DNA of 64,000 nt, taken from positions 62,001 to 126,000 of IMG/VR virus record IMGVR_UViG_3300033571_022897, one strand, 5' to 3'. Source of the stretch: a virus. The translations under genes were made by a program, and so were the position numbers. The stretch's first letter is position 1. Every line of letters begins with the position of its first letter. This document shows, piece by piece, positions 24,106 to 32,541 of this stretch. Below the pieces are notes generated by a model, which was not told the DNA's origin, did no database searches, and worked only from the letters and a program-made list of their open reading frames with translations.

Positions 24106-24465
24106 ATGATAAAATTAATGTCTCTATTAAATGAATTGGATTTTGGATTCGGTATGGGTACAACAGAACCGGACTACGAAGATAAGACAATAGAGGTGAC
24201 TATCAATGATGGTCTTCAAATAAGAAAACCTGTGAAGGTTAAGGGCCAAGCGCACGTAGGGAAATTACCCGGAACAGATCTTCCTATAATATCAATGATG
24301 GTACACAAATTGGGAGATAAGCTGGAGTACAAAATAGTTTGGAATTCAAAACAGAAGACATATAATCTATTAGGAAATGATAGGGCTGTATTTGAACCAG
24401 AGAATGATGAAGCATTGAATATGTTCTTAAAATTAAGAAAGAAGAGAGAAAAAACTTCTGCGTAA
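24106..24465 (+). CDS. Tagged protein 1: MIKLMSLLNE leader, unknown body
   Basis: 119 aa. The first 10 residues MIKLMSLLNE form a short amphipathic segment ending in L-N-E, shared in pattern by twelve other proteins of this window with unrelated bodies. Proposed prohead-protease cut after Glu10. Body: acidic, beta-rich, with IEVTINDGLQIRKPVKVKG and a lysine-rich end; not recognised. Late-type motif upstream. Confidence 0.75.
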   Translation: MIKLMSLLNELDFGFGMGTTEPDYEDKTIEVTINDGLQIRKPVKVKGQAHVGKLPGTDLPIISMMVHKLGDKLEYKIVWNSKQKTYNLLGNDRAVFEPENDEALNMFLKLRKKREKTSA

Positions 24466-24469
24466 AAAC

Positions 24470-24760
24470 ATGAAAGCTTTTATTTTTGTAGTATTAATAA
24501 CCTTGTTTTCTGGATGCGCTGCATTCGTTGGTGTGTACGACGAAGACGGTATGTATTCCACCATGAATCGCAGAGTACAGATCAGACCCAGATATTCTCC
24601 CTTTTACTATCCGTCTTATTATTATGATCCGTATAGATTCTATTATCCATACAGTATAAATGCGCCCAACGTGATCATAATAAAACCCAATGAGAGCCAC
24701 AATAGCGGAGTTCAGAGGCATAATTATTCAGGACCAAGAAGAGGATCAAGAAATAAATGA
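24470..24760 (+). CDS. Tyr-rich lipoprotein, 96 aa
   Basis: KAFIFVVLITLFSGCAAF is a signal with lipobox FSGC. Mature part is unusually rich in Tyr/Pro (SPFYYPSYYYDPYRFYYPY), then Asn/Arg-rich. Envelope-located; function unknown. Confidence 0.7.
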   Translation: MKAFIFVVLITLFSGCAAFVGVYDEDGMYSTMNRRVQIRPRYSPFYYPSYYYDPYRFYYPYSINAPNVIIIKPNESHNSGVQRHNYSGPRRGSRNK

Positions 24761-24772
24761 TTAATTTAAAAT

Positions 24773-25633
24773 ATGAAAGATTTCTTCTTTGCGTATACGG
24801 TTATAGGCCCGAAAAGAATTAGACGCATACAAAATACACTAACAAATTTTCCAAAGAATTCTAACATACTGATTGTAACGAATACGCCTGAGATGTTCGA
24901 TGGTGTTTCGACAGATTGCAACTTATACGTCGTAAACATAGAGGATTTAAGAACAGACAAGAATCGAGAGCAAGAACCTTTGATCTGTTCCACAAACGAT
25001 GAGGAGTACGATGCAATATACAATTCTCGTATACACACTCGCGAGAGATTTCCAGGTCCAGTCATCAGACACGCTATGTTTTGGTTACTTAAAAACAATG
25101 CAACCAAATTTGCACTCATAGATCCGGGTTGTGCGCCTTTACGGGCAACAGAGGTGATCAATGATCTATCGAACACCACTTCCCACCAAAACATAATACT
25201 ATTAAATCCGCTGGGAAACATTCAAAGTGGAACAAATTTAAAATACATGATAGAGAGCGCGAACTGTTTAGACATCGTAGAGTCTTGCGGTGTAGACCTC
25301 AGTGAACCTAAAACCGCTTCTTTTAGATGGAGATTGGATAATCAAACAGACGACGTAAAATTAGAGAAAACAGTGGGGAGCGAGGGTTACATGTACGGAT
25401 ATTGGTTCAACAACAAAGAGAGATTGGATCTCTACTATCATCTATGGAATTCGATATCAGAGAGGATCGTAGAAACAGGCAAATCTCACGGGTGTTTGGA
25501 AGGAACGGGTTGGTCTATAGAGCAAGCAGCGGATATGGTCAATAATGTATTCGCATTTCATTTCGATACGCTTTTAGCAGGTCACAACGATATTATAAAA
25601 CACGTATACACAAGTCTTTGGCCGAAGACATAA
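24773..25633 (+). CDS. Glycosyltransferase-like protein, paralogue A
   Basis: 286 aa. FFFAYTVIGPKRIRRIQNTL, ILIVTNTPEMFD, then RFPGPVIRHAMFWLLKNNATKFALIDPGCAP: the same order of blocks occurs in 55027-56127, more distantly in 47345-48316. The layout (VxTNTP strand, hydrophobic strand ending in an acidic turn) fits a GT-A-type fold similar to GT6/GT8, but no DxD is obvious, so donor-sugar activity is unproven. Starts the second sugar block. Confidence 0.6.
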   Translation: MKDFFFAYTVIGPKRIRRIQNTLTNFPKNSNILIVTNTPEMFDGVSTDCNLYVVNIEDLRTDKNREQEPLICSTNDEEYDAIYNSRIHTRERFPGPVIRHAMFWLLKNNATKFALIDPGCAPLRATEVINDLSNTTSHQNIILLNPLGNIQSGTNLKYMIESANCLDIVESCGVDLSEPKTASFRWRLDNQTDDVKLEKTVGSEGYMYGYWFNNKERLDLYYHLWNSISERIVETGKSHGCLEGTGWSIEQAADMVNNVFAFHFDTLLAGHNDIIKHVYTSLWPKT

Positions 25634-25647
25634 TAAATGCTGAAACA

Positions 25648-25657
25648 CATATTTATA
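25648..25657 (+). promoter_or_regulatory. Late-type promoter motif CATATTTATA
   Basis: CATATTTATA 29 nt before the ATG of the RfbH-like gene, with an ACACTAAAACGTTATG leader. Confidence 0.6.
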
Positions 25658-25686
25658 GCCAGATAGGTCAAAAACACTAAAACGTT

Positions 25687-26970
25687 ATGATAGATCCACA
25701 AAACATAAACAATCTTGTAGGCAATCACGTCGCTCCCTACATATACAACAGCAAGAGCTTCGTTCCAGGGAAAACTACCGTATATTATTCCGGCCCTTAT
25801 TGGGACAACAGAGAGGTTTCTGCCGCGATAGACACTTTTTTAAACGGAAAATGGATAACTGCAGGAAGTTCTGTTCACAAATTCGAACACAGTTTTGGAA
25901 AACGATTCAATTCTAAATACAATCTAATGGTAAACTCAGGTTCCTCAGCGAACCTGGTTTTAATAGCAGCGTTAAAAAAGAGATTCGGTTGGGAAGACGA
26001 TGATGAGATCATCGTATCGCCCGTTGGATTCGCTACAACTATATCTGTCATATATCAAAACAGACTAAAACCGATGTTCGTCGACATAGAGTGGGACACT
26101 CTTAACTTTGATCTTGATGCAGTAGAGAAGAAGATAACGAAGAGAACAAAAGCCATATTCATTTCTCCAGTTTTGGGAAACCCTCCAGATTTTGATAGAC
26201 TCTTACAGATGGCAGAGAAATACGGGATACTGTTGGTCGGGGACAATTGTGATAGTTTGGGTTCTAAGTGGAGAGGCAAATACCTCAACGAATACTACGT
26301 AGCATTTTCCAACTCATTTTATCCGGCCCATCACATATCTACTGGAGAGGGTGGCATGGTTTGTACCAACGACGAACAACTTCATAAGACGATGATGAGC
26401 ATCGCATGGTGGGGAAGGGATTGCTACTGCGTTGGATCTGCCAATCTATTGGCTTGCGGAACTTGCGGTAAAAGGTTCGATAAGTGGTTGGATACCTACG
26501 AAGGCGTGATAGATCATAAGTATGTGTTCTCAAACATGGGATACAACTTGAAACCTCTAGATTTGCAGGGCGCCATAGGTTCTGTGCAGTTAGAAAAGTT
26601 GGACGAGATAGAACATAACAGAAAGAATTCAAAAAACACCATAGAGAGGATATTCACAGAGAACATAGAAGGCATATCCACGCCCAAAACCCTTGAGCAC
26701 GCCGATCCTTGCTGGTTCGGAACTCCGTTCATTTGCGAAAAGCCCGGTCTTAAGCATCGGTTGGTGGAATACTTAGAAGAAAATAAAATACAGACAAGGA
26801 ACTACTTCGCTGGAAACATACTGCTCCACCCTGGATACAGCTTCCTCGACAACAGTTCAGAATATCCAGAGGCCAACAAAGTGTTGGATAAGGTGTTTTT
26901 CATCGGCGCTGCGCCGCACTATAACGAGAACGTATTCTCATACATCGAAGAGGTAATAAAGAAATTTTAG
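25687..26970 (+). CDS. rfbH: CDP-4-keto-6-deoxyglucose 3-dehydrase (E1, RfbH/DdhC-like)
   Basis: 427 aa, full length. DegT/DnrJ aminotransferase fold: VNSGSSANLVLIAAL, GDNCDSLGSKW, and SNSFYPAHHISTGEGGMV, where His replaces the PLP-binding Lys, the hallmark of the PMP-dependent dehydrases rather than aminotransferases. RDCYC ... CGTCGKRFDKW supplies the cysteines of the [2Fe-2S] cluster. The enzyme removes the 3-OH of CDP-4-keto-6-deoxyhexose on the way to 3,6-dideoxy sugars (tyvelose, abequose, ascarylose, yersiniose). No CDP-glucose synthase or 4,6-dehydratase is recognised nearby, so host or outside-window genes must supply substrate. Confidence 0.92.
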   Translation: MIDPQNINNLVGNHVAPYIYNSKSFVPGKTTVYYSGPYWDNREVSAAIDTFLNGKWITAGSSVHKFEHSFGKRFNSKYNLMVNSGSSANLVLIAALKKRFGWEDDDEIIVSPVGFATTISVIYQNRLKPMFVDIEWDTLNFDLDAVEKKITKRTKAIFISPVLGNPPDFDRLLQMAEKYGILLVGDNCDSLGSKWRGKYLNEYYVAFSNSFYPAHHISTGEGGMVCTNDEQLHKTMMSIAWWGRDCYCVGSANLLACGTCGKRFDKWLDTYEGVIDHKYVFSNMGYNLKPLDLQGAIGSVQLEKLDEIEHNRKNSKNTIERIFTENIEGISTPKTLEHADPCWFGTPFICEKPGLKHRLVEYLEENKIQTRNYFAGNILLHPGYSFLDNSSEYPEANKVLDKVFFIGAAPHYNENVFSYIEEVIKKF

Positions 26971-26971
26971 A

Positions 26972-27670
26972 TTGGATCCTATCATCATCTTAGGGGACGG
27001 CATGTTGGGAACTTGCCTACACGAGAGGAGCGGTTGGGAGTTGCTATCCAGAAAGCGCGATGGTTTCGATTTACAAAATATAGAAGCGCACGCGAACCGA
27101 TTCGAGGGTAAAATCGCAGTGGTGAATTGCATAGCTCACACTAAAACTTACTCCAACGACGACAACCACATGAAGGTGAATTACGAGTTTGTGATAAAAT
27201 TGGTGGATCTGTGTCTAAGTAAGAACATCAAACTGGTACACATCAGCACGGGTTACGTATACACAAACAATCGAAACAATCCAACAGAAGAAGACACACC
27301 AATTCCTCAAGACACTGAATATGCAAGAACTAAACTCATGACCGACGAATATGTAAGAAGGAATATGGAGAATTATGTTATAATAAGATCAGTGCATAAG
27401 ATGAAACCTTTTCCCTACGATAACGCTTTTGTGGATCACACGGGTAATTTCTGCTACGTTGACGAAGTGGCTGATTTTATTATAGAGTGTGTTGAAAGGG
27501 ATTTTAAAGGGGTATATAATGTGGGTAAGAACACAATGTCCATGTATGAATTTGCAAAGACAACGAAACCGGACGTGAAACCATCAATTAGACCACCAGA
27601 AATGCCTGAGACGGTTACGTTCGATTGTTCAAAGTATACTAACAAAACAAATGCGATATGGAAAGGATAA
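26972..27670 (+). CDS. RmlD-like nucleotide-sugar reductase (SDR)
   Basis: 232 aa, TTG start 1 nt after rfbH. IIILGDGMLGTCL is a degenerate Rossmann motif; VVNCIAHT, LVHISTGYVYT and YARTKLMTDEY (YxxxK) follow in the order of dTDP-4-keto-rhamnose reductases. Probably reduces a 4-keto deoxysugar, in line with its position behind rfbH. Overlaps the next gene by 13 nt. Confidence 0.8.
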   Translation: MDPIIILGDGMLGTCLHERSGWELLSRKRDGFDLQNIEAHANRFEGKIAVVNCIAHTKTYSNDDNHMKVNYEFVIKLVDLCLSKNIKLVHISTGYVYTNNRNNPTEEDTPIPQDTEYARTKLMTDEYVRRNMENYVIIRSVHKMKPFPYDNAFVDHTGNFCYVDEVADFIIECVERDFKGVYNVGKNTMSMYEFAKTTKPDVKPSIRPPEMPETVTFDCSKYTNKTNAIWKG

Positions 27671-28632
27671 CAATATATCACAACAGCGACGGATCAAGAG
27701 ATTTCCACTTCCTGTTGAATCAGATAGCTACGCACATGGAAAAAAATATGGGTGCCACTTGGTTGAGGACTTACGATACAGACATAGAGTGGTTGTCTCA
27801 CAACGCTGGAGATAGAATGGCTTTTTTACGGGTGTTGGACTGCGAAATACTTATACACTACCACGACAGGGACTCTTACGTGGGAATGACATTTGGTGAT
27901 TACCACACAGAAATGACTTCGTTCTTTATAATGAGGAACAGTTCTAAAGATCTATTACTTTGCTCGCAGTATTCGAACACGGCTCTTGCGCAAGAGGACG
28001 TAAAGAATTACGTAAAGTTTCGTTGGTTCCCGTCTCTGTATGTGAAATCAAACTACAAAGTGCCGAAAGGATCAGAATTGGTGGATCACGACGAGTACTA
28101 TAAGAAGCGGCAGTCGACACAGGAATACATAGATAAGTTCATATTCCGAGGTAACGTGCACTCAATGGGAAGGGGATCTGCAATTGCCCTTGAAGGGAAC
28201 CGATGGTTCGAGGGTCCTCATTCGATGGGAGCGTACCACTTCGAAGAACTCACCAAATACAAAGTCGGTCTCTGCATACCCGGTATGGGAGAGCTGTGTT
28301 ACAGGGATATAGAATACATGGCCATAGGAATACCGATGATGAAGTTTGAGTACGTTACACAACTGAACCCACCCCTTGTACCCAATCACCACTACATCAG
28401 CATAGATCGCATAGATACTGAACAGGATTGGCAAGTATCCGGTGGAATAATAGCGGCGGAAAGAAACGGGGGAGAGCGCCAAGTTTCTGCCTATTTGAAA
28501 AGGTTTCTCGAAGTAAAGGACGATAAAGAATTCCTGGACAAGATTTCTAACAACGCGAGGGAATACTACGAAACTTACCTGCACCCCGATACCAGGCTTC
28601 AACACGCTCTTCGGTTGATGGAGATAATCTGA
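27658..28632 (+). CDS. Glycosyltransferase-like protein (GT-B style C-terminus)
   Basis: 324 aa. The C-terminal half KVGLCIPGMGELCYRDIEYMAIGIPMMKFEY has the R-x-x-E-x-M-A-x-G-x-P pattern of exostosin/GT90-type enzymes, in which a nucleotide sugar is bound; the N-terminal half is unrecognised. End of the rfbH unit; likely transfers the deoxysugar made by the preceding two genes. Confidence 0.6.
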   Translation: MERITIYHNSDGSRDFHFLLNQIATHMEKNMGATWLRTYDTDIEWLSHNAGDRMAFLRVLDCEILIHYHDRDSYVGMTFGDYHTEMTSFFIMRNSSKDLLLCSQYSNTALAQEDVKNYVKFRWFPSLYVKSNYKVPKGSELVDHDEYYKKRQSTQEYIDKFIFRGNVHSMGRGSAIALEGNRWFEGPHSMGAYHFEELTKYKVGLCIPGMGELCYRDIEYMAIGIPMMKFEYVTQLNPPLVPNHHYISIDRIDTEQDWQVSGGIIAAERNGGERQVSAYLKRFLEVKDDKEFLDKISNNAREYYETYLHPDTRLQHALRLMEII

Positions 28633-28648
28633 TTATCCAAACCGAGGA

Positions 28649-28658
28649 CGTATTTATA
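28649..28658 (+). promoter_or_regulatory. Late-type promoter motif CGTATTTATA
   Basis: Precedes the six-gene tagged-protein operon (28682-31494) by 23 nt. Confidence 0.6.
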
Positions 28659-28681
28659 AGAGTATTCAATAGAGAAAGATA

Positions 28682-29242
28682 GTGATAAGACTAATAGATT
28701 TACTAAAGGAGATGTCTCTGCACAGGTCAAACGCCTGGGAAGAATACGATCTGAAATCCATAGATCCCCAAACCCTTGAAAACATGTTCGCCTACTACAA
28801 ATCCTCTTACGAGGCTGAGGGATTGGACCTGTCTGTCAATTCGCCGCAAGAACTGCAAGCGGATTACAAGGCTGTGGCTATGATAGACGTGGACAGGGAT
28901 AAACAACCCGATTCGTTCATAATATACAAACCCACCCCGTACGGAAACAAGATATCGTTACTGTTCACCAACAGGGCTCCCGGTGCGGCGAAGGCCGTCA
29001 TACTCAAGATGATAGAACTCGTGAACACATCAGGTTGGTTCTTAGAAGCCTCTAAGAAAACAGAGGACATACTTTCTAAATCGGGCGCACCAGTTATAGA
29101 CGACGAAGACACTATCAAAGGAATCATAGGACCAAAGAAAGCAGCAACAGTCAGATTCAAGAAAGACGGATACTACGAGAGGGAGCTTGGCGCTGTGCCT
29201 GGTAAGTTCATAACAAAGAGACTGTACGGAATATCTAAGTAA
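28682..29242 (+). CDS. Tagged protein 2: MIRLIDLLKE leader
   Basis: 186 aa, GTG start chosen because it restores the shared leader MIRLIDLLKE (proposed cut after Glu10). Body has AVAMIDVDRDKQPDSFIIYK and LLFTNRAPGAAKAVILKMI, a mixed alpha/beta domain vaguely like GNAT folds; no motif allows a function. First gene of the operon. Confidence 0.72.
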   Translation: MIRLIDLLKEMSLHRSNAWEEYDLKSIDPQTLENMFAYYKSSYEAEGLDLSVNSPQELQADYKAVAMIDVDRDKQPDSFIIYKPTPYGNKISLLFTNRAPGAAKAVILKMIELVNTSGWFLEASKKTEDILSKSGAPVIDDEDTIKGIIGPKKAATVRFKKDGYYERELGAVPGKFITKRLYGISK

Positions 29243-29256
29243 AACCAAATCGAACC

Positions 29257-29556
29257 ATGATAAAATTAATCGATCTATTGAAGGAGCAAGAGCCCAACGA
29301 CCAAATGTGGAACAGAAACTTTCCCGACGATAAGGGCGAAGAGAGACGGCAACTCGTCAAGACTCTGCAACCCCTGATAGGTCAATACGGGATCAAGCCA
29401 AACGAGGTACGTACGCTATCGTTCGTTGGCAACAAAGCCAAAGTAATGAAAGTAAAGAAGGCACTCATGGCCATGGGAGTGTACGATAAGTTCAGCGTAC
29501 CGATGGCCGTTGAACCCGGAACTTGGATAACCGAGTACGAACCGCAATCCTATTGA
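29257..29556 (+). CDS. Tagged protein 3: MIKLIDLLKE leader
   Basis: 99 aa. Leader MIKLIDLLKE then QEPNDQMWNRNF. Body: charged, with VRTLSFVGNKAKVMKVKKAL; not recognised. Separated from its neighbours by 14 and 4 nt. Confidence 0.72.
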   Translation: MIKLIDLLKEQEPNDQMWNRNFPDDKGEERRQLVKTLQPLIGQYGIKPNEVRTLSFVGNKAKVMKVKKALMAMGVYDKFSVPMAVEPGTWITEYEPQSY

Positions 29557-29560
29557 TCGA

Positions 29561-30205
29561 GTGATCAAGCTGGAGAACATACTGAGAAGGAAACTTGTGA
29601 AAGAGAGCCGCATAGTAGAAGCGGACTCGTTCAAAGGCAAGGACATAATCAGTGTGGACATACAGCAGGAATACCAAAGCTATTTCACTTTCAAGCCCTC
29701 GGATTGGGGCAGGTTCCTCACCAAAAACTGGGAGGGCAACAACATCGTGTTCCTCTACAACGGCGAATCTATGGGCATGACAGACGAGGGAGGATACAAA
29801 GACTGGTTGCTCAACTACATAGACTACGAACTGCTTGACGACGCAACCTATTACGACAAGGGTTATGCGTACTTCAGGTTCTGCATGGACGAGGGCATAG
29901 ACGACGAGTTGACCGTAAAGTTCGTGAGGTTCATGCTGGCCAACGGCATCAACGATTCCAGGGATTTGGACAAAGAGGCGTGGAACAGGTTCGTGAAAGA
30001 GACAGGAGCAAACGCACAGGACATAAGGGACCTTTTAGAGACAGCCGACGACATGATCAATATACCCGATCTGATGGAGGAACTGAAGCGTTACTCAAAC
30101 CCTCTACTCATGGGCGGAGGCATAAACGAGTGCCTAAAAGAGGTGGAATTGGCGATGATGGCGCTGAACAAGCCCTACACGATATATAAGAGATTCACTT
30201 ACTGA
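29561..30205 (+). CDS. Tagged protein 4: MIKLENILRRKLVKE leader
   Basis: 214 aa, GTG start. Leader ends at VKE (residue 15). Body: DIISVDIQQEYQSYF, a central acidic helical part and LLMGGGINECLKEVELAMMA near the C-terminus; the DxxQ strand and GGGxNECL strand look like a Rossmann-like hydrolase fold, but no family is recognised. Confidence 0.7.
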   Translation: MIKLENILRRKLVKESRIVEADSFKGKDIISVDIQQEYQSYFTFKPSDWGRFLTKNWEGNNIVFLYNGESMGMTDEGGYKDWLLNYIDYELLDDATYYDKGYAYFRFCMDEGIDDELTVKFVRFMLANGINDSRDLDKEAWNRFVKETGANAQDIRDLLETADDMINIPDLMEELKRYSNPLLMGGGINECLKEVELAMMALNKPYTIYKRFTY

Positions 30206-30206
30206 T

Positions 30207-30809
30207 ATGATAAAGCTAGAGAACATCGCAAAATCGATCAAGGAGGACAAAGAAGACATATCCTTCGAGATAGACACACAGAAAGTACCTGTAAAACCTG
30301 GAGTGCTTTCGCACGAGATCATAACCATAGGAACTTTCGAGATACCCGAAGTGGGAACGGTACAGTTCCAACCGTACCGCCTGATATTCGGAGCGAACAG
30401 CTTGGCGATATTCGACGCGTTCAAAACGAACGAGGTGGCGGGTCTAACAAGACAGGAGTGCGAAGAGCACATAAAGAACCTACCGAACGGGGACGAGACC
30501 AACAACGCTTACATAGCGGGACTCAGCAACTGGGCCGGTGATCAGGCGTTCCAGTTCTTCAACGTGGCAAGGATCAAGAAACCGGGAATGGCCAACAGAG
30601 TGCTGTCCCACGAGTCGCTCCACGTAGCACGGATGCTTATCAGCCTGTTCAAGAACGATTTCCTCAGACAGAACCAAGGCAAACCCGATTGGTGGAAGGA
30701 CGAGAGAGCGGCATTCACAAACATGCAGGACGAGAACGAAGAGTTCTTCGCAGAGACGCTAGAGCGAGTTACAGGAGTGGCGTACAGCCGCTGGCAGAAG
30801 GTATCATGA
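30207..30809 (+). CDS. Tagged protein 5: leader plus HExxH metallopeptidase-like body
   Basis: 200 aa. Leader MIKLENIAKSIKE (cut proposed after Glu13). The body has NRVLSHESLHVARMLIS near residue 135, i.e. HExxH (HESLH), and ENEEFFAETLERVTG about 40 residues on, which can give the third Glu ligand: a zincin-type metallopeptidase signature. If injected with DNA it could act on a host protein early in infection (inference). Overlaps the next gene by 4 nt. Confidence 0.75.
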   Translation: MIKLENIAKSIKEDKEDISFEIDTQKVPVKPGVLSHEIITIGTFEIPEVGTVQFQPYRLIFGANSLAIFDAFKTNEVAGLTRQECEEHIKNLPNGDETNNAYIAGLSNWAGDQAFQFFNVARIKKPGMANRVLSHESLHVARMLISLFKNDFLRQNQGKPDWWKDERAAFTNMQDENEEFFAETLERVTGVAYSRWQKVS

Positions 30810-31291
30810 TAAAACTGGTAGACTTACTCAACGAGCTCAACGTTCCCAAATCGGAGGACGCGTATCCACTGACTCCGCTGCCGGGATCTACAGATTATCC
30901 GTCTCTGTTGATCAACAAGTACAGGTTCACCAATAGGAAGGGCGACGATATGACAGTGGCCGTCAACTTCGATACAAGAGACGAGGAATTGTATGTCGTG
31001 TTTTATAAGACAAGCGAGGAGGAGAGCGATGACGATGATAAGTATGCTGGAGAAACGGGCTCAGGAGATATGTTGAAAGTATTGGCCACCGTAGTCGAAG
31101 CCGTGAAGAGAACAGTAGAAAAACTTGGAGGAATGGATAAGGTGCGCAAGATCCACATAGAACCCGCGGACGAGAGAAGGTTCAACATATACATGCACTA
31201 CGCTCAGACCCTGTTCCCCGACTTCGTGGTTAAAAGGGTTGGAAAGTGGATGAGTATGCTCAACAGAAACTACAAACCCATAGAAGCATGA
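30806..31291 (+). CDS. Tagged protein 6: MIKLVDLLNE leader
   Basis: 161 aa. The frame is open further upstream, but the ATG in the ATGA overlap restores the leader and gives normal coupling. Body: MTVAVNFDTRDEELYVVFYK, an acidic loop (EEESDDDDK) and HIEPADERRFNIYMHYAQ, which resembles the C-terminal part of a small phage domain of unknown function. Confidence 0.75.
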   Translation: MIKLVDLLNELNVPKSEDAYPLTPLPGSTDYPSLLINKYRFTNRKGDDMTVAVNFDTRDEELYVVFYKTSEEESDDDDKYAGETGSGDMLKVLATVVEAVKRTVEKLGGMDKVRKIHIEPADERRFNIYMHYAQTLFPDFVVKRVGKWMSMLNRNYKPIEA

Positions 31292-31494
31292 TCAAACTTA
31301 CAACCATACTCAAAGAGGTGTCCGAGCAGCAGAGCAGGGACATGGTAACGGGAATAGCCGACATACTGCGCGACGTGAAGGACAAAGAGAACAGGAAGGC
31401 GATCGCTAAAAGGATGGTCAAGAAGTTCGATAGGGAAGGAGTCAAGTACGACGAGCAGGAGTTCATGAAGATGTGCGATATCCCGAAGGAATAG
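31288..31494 (+). CDS. Tagged protein 7: MIKLTTILKE leader, short helical body
   Basis: 68 aa. Start in the ATGA overlap. Leader MIKLTTILKE then a charged helical body (DILRDVKDKENRKAIAKRMV). Size is like the small T4 internal proteins. Confidence 0.72.
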   Translation: MIKLTTILKEVSEQQSRDMVTGIADILRDVKDKENRKAIAKRMVKKFDREGVKYDEQEFMKMCDIPKE

Positions 31495-31503
31495 ATATTT
31501 ATT
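31494..31503 (+). promoter_or_regulatory. Late-type promoter motif GATATTTATT
   Basis: Overlaps the last base of the previous gene, 24 nt before the ATG at 31528. Confidence 0.55.
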
Positions 31504-31527
31504 AATACAGATTTAAAAATCAGAACG

Positions 31528-32436
31528 ATGAAGAAGGAATTCAACTACAATAGGTACCTCAAGAACAACAGACTGCTGAAGGAGAACGCAGACATGGAAG
31601 AGGGTAACTACGGCAGCTACGGCGGTGCTTACGCAAGCAGGTACGACGGCGACATAGACAGTTCTCCACGACCCAAGTCGAACATGACTGCCAAAAAATT
31701 GAACAAGCTAAACTTGGTCAAGACGCTCTTAGCAGCCACAAAGACCAAATCAGAGTACGGTTATCCTATTCTCAACAAGGGTTGGGCTTCCGGATTCATG
31801 AAGTATATACAGATCGTAGAAGATATAGTAAAAGCGGGAGAAGACAAATTCAATCCTGAAAAGGTGATGAGACTTTCCGATAGGGTTGAAAACCTGCCCG
31901 GTGGTTGGGAATCCGCTAGGTCTGCAGGAAAGGAATGGACCAAAATGGAGATCGCAACGTCTGCACTGGCCGGAGCCCTGTACGAAGGAGAGTGGATAGA
32001 ACTGATCAAGTATTGGAACAACCTGTGTACAAGCGTTGATGCCTTTAAAGCGCCTGCTCCCAAGGGCATGAAAGAGGGATGGAGAGAGGACGCAGGCATA
32101 TACCCTACCAAGAGTTGGAAGGACATAGACGCGGACATGGACGCAGAGCGAGAGGAACTCAGGAATTCAGACGTAGTAAAGAACGCGGCCGCAAAAATAG
32201 GGAGCTTGGTATCCAACGAAGAGGGATTCTCCGCAGAAGACCTTACGTCCGTGCTCAGCACAGCGAACCTGACCCCACTGGAGTTCGAACAAGCCGCCCA
32301 AATAGGAGGATTGGAACTCGATACGATACAGTACATGGACGACGAGTTCGCGGACTACGAGGTATTGAACCAGAACTACATCGATCAAGGTGCAGCGATA
32401 GCCTTCGAAGGTGGTAAATTCCACAGCATAGGTTAA
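31528..32436 (+). CDS. Tagged protein 8: RLLKE-type leader, 302 aa
   Basis: Leader FNYNRYLKNNRLLKEN (cut proposed after Glu19), the same subtype as 46946. Next comes a Gly/Tyr-rich linker (GNYGSYGGAYASRYDG) and a helical body with NLPGGWESARSAGKEW and a long acidic C-terminal part. No enzyme motif seen. Ends before a strong terminator. Confidence 0.72.
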   Translation: MKKEFNYNRYLKNNRLLKENADMEEGNYGSYGGAYASRYDGDIDSSPRPKSNMTAKKLNKLNLVKTLLAATKTKSEYGYPILNKGWASGFMKYIQIVEDIVKAGEDKFNPEKVMRLSDRVENLPGGWESARSAGKEWTKMEIATSALAGALYEGEWIELIKYWNNLCTSVDAFKAPAPKGMKEGWREDAGIYPTKSWKDIDADMDAEREELRNSDVVKNAAAKIGSLVSNEEGFSAEDLTSVLSTANLTPLEFEQAAQIGGLELDTIQYMDDEFADYEVLNQNYIDQGAAIAFEGGKFHSIG

Positions 32437-32460
32437 TCACAACCCACCAAAAAGATAAAG

Positions 32461-32487
32461 AGGGATCCCGCAAAGGTCCCTTTTTTT
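32461..32487 (+). terminator. Rho-independent terminator
   Basis: AGGGATC / GGTCCCT stem (one T-G pair), loop CCGCAAA, then seven T. Ends the tagged-protein region. Confidence 0.88.
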
Positions 32488-32526
32488 ATTACCAAATTGT
32501 TAACGCACGACCGCCCATAATTCCCC

Positions 32527-32536
32527 CATATTTATA
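32527..32536 (+). promoter_or_regulatory. Late-type promoter motif CATATTTATA
   Basis: Ends 5 nt before the lpxH-like ATG; AGGAGA in between is one of few possible Shine-Dalgarno-like sequences here. Confidence 0.65.
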
Positions 32537-32541
32537 GGAGA

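Noticed and set aside
30689-30806. Upstream extension of the 30806 gene
   Set aside because: The extension lies inside the preceding metallopeptidase-like gene, has an Arg/Glu-rich shadow composition and would hide the shared leader.
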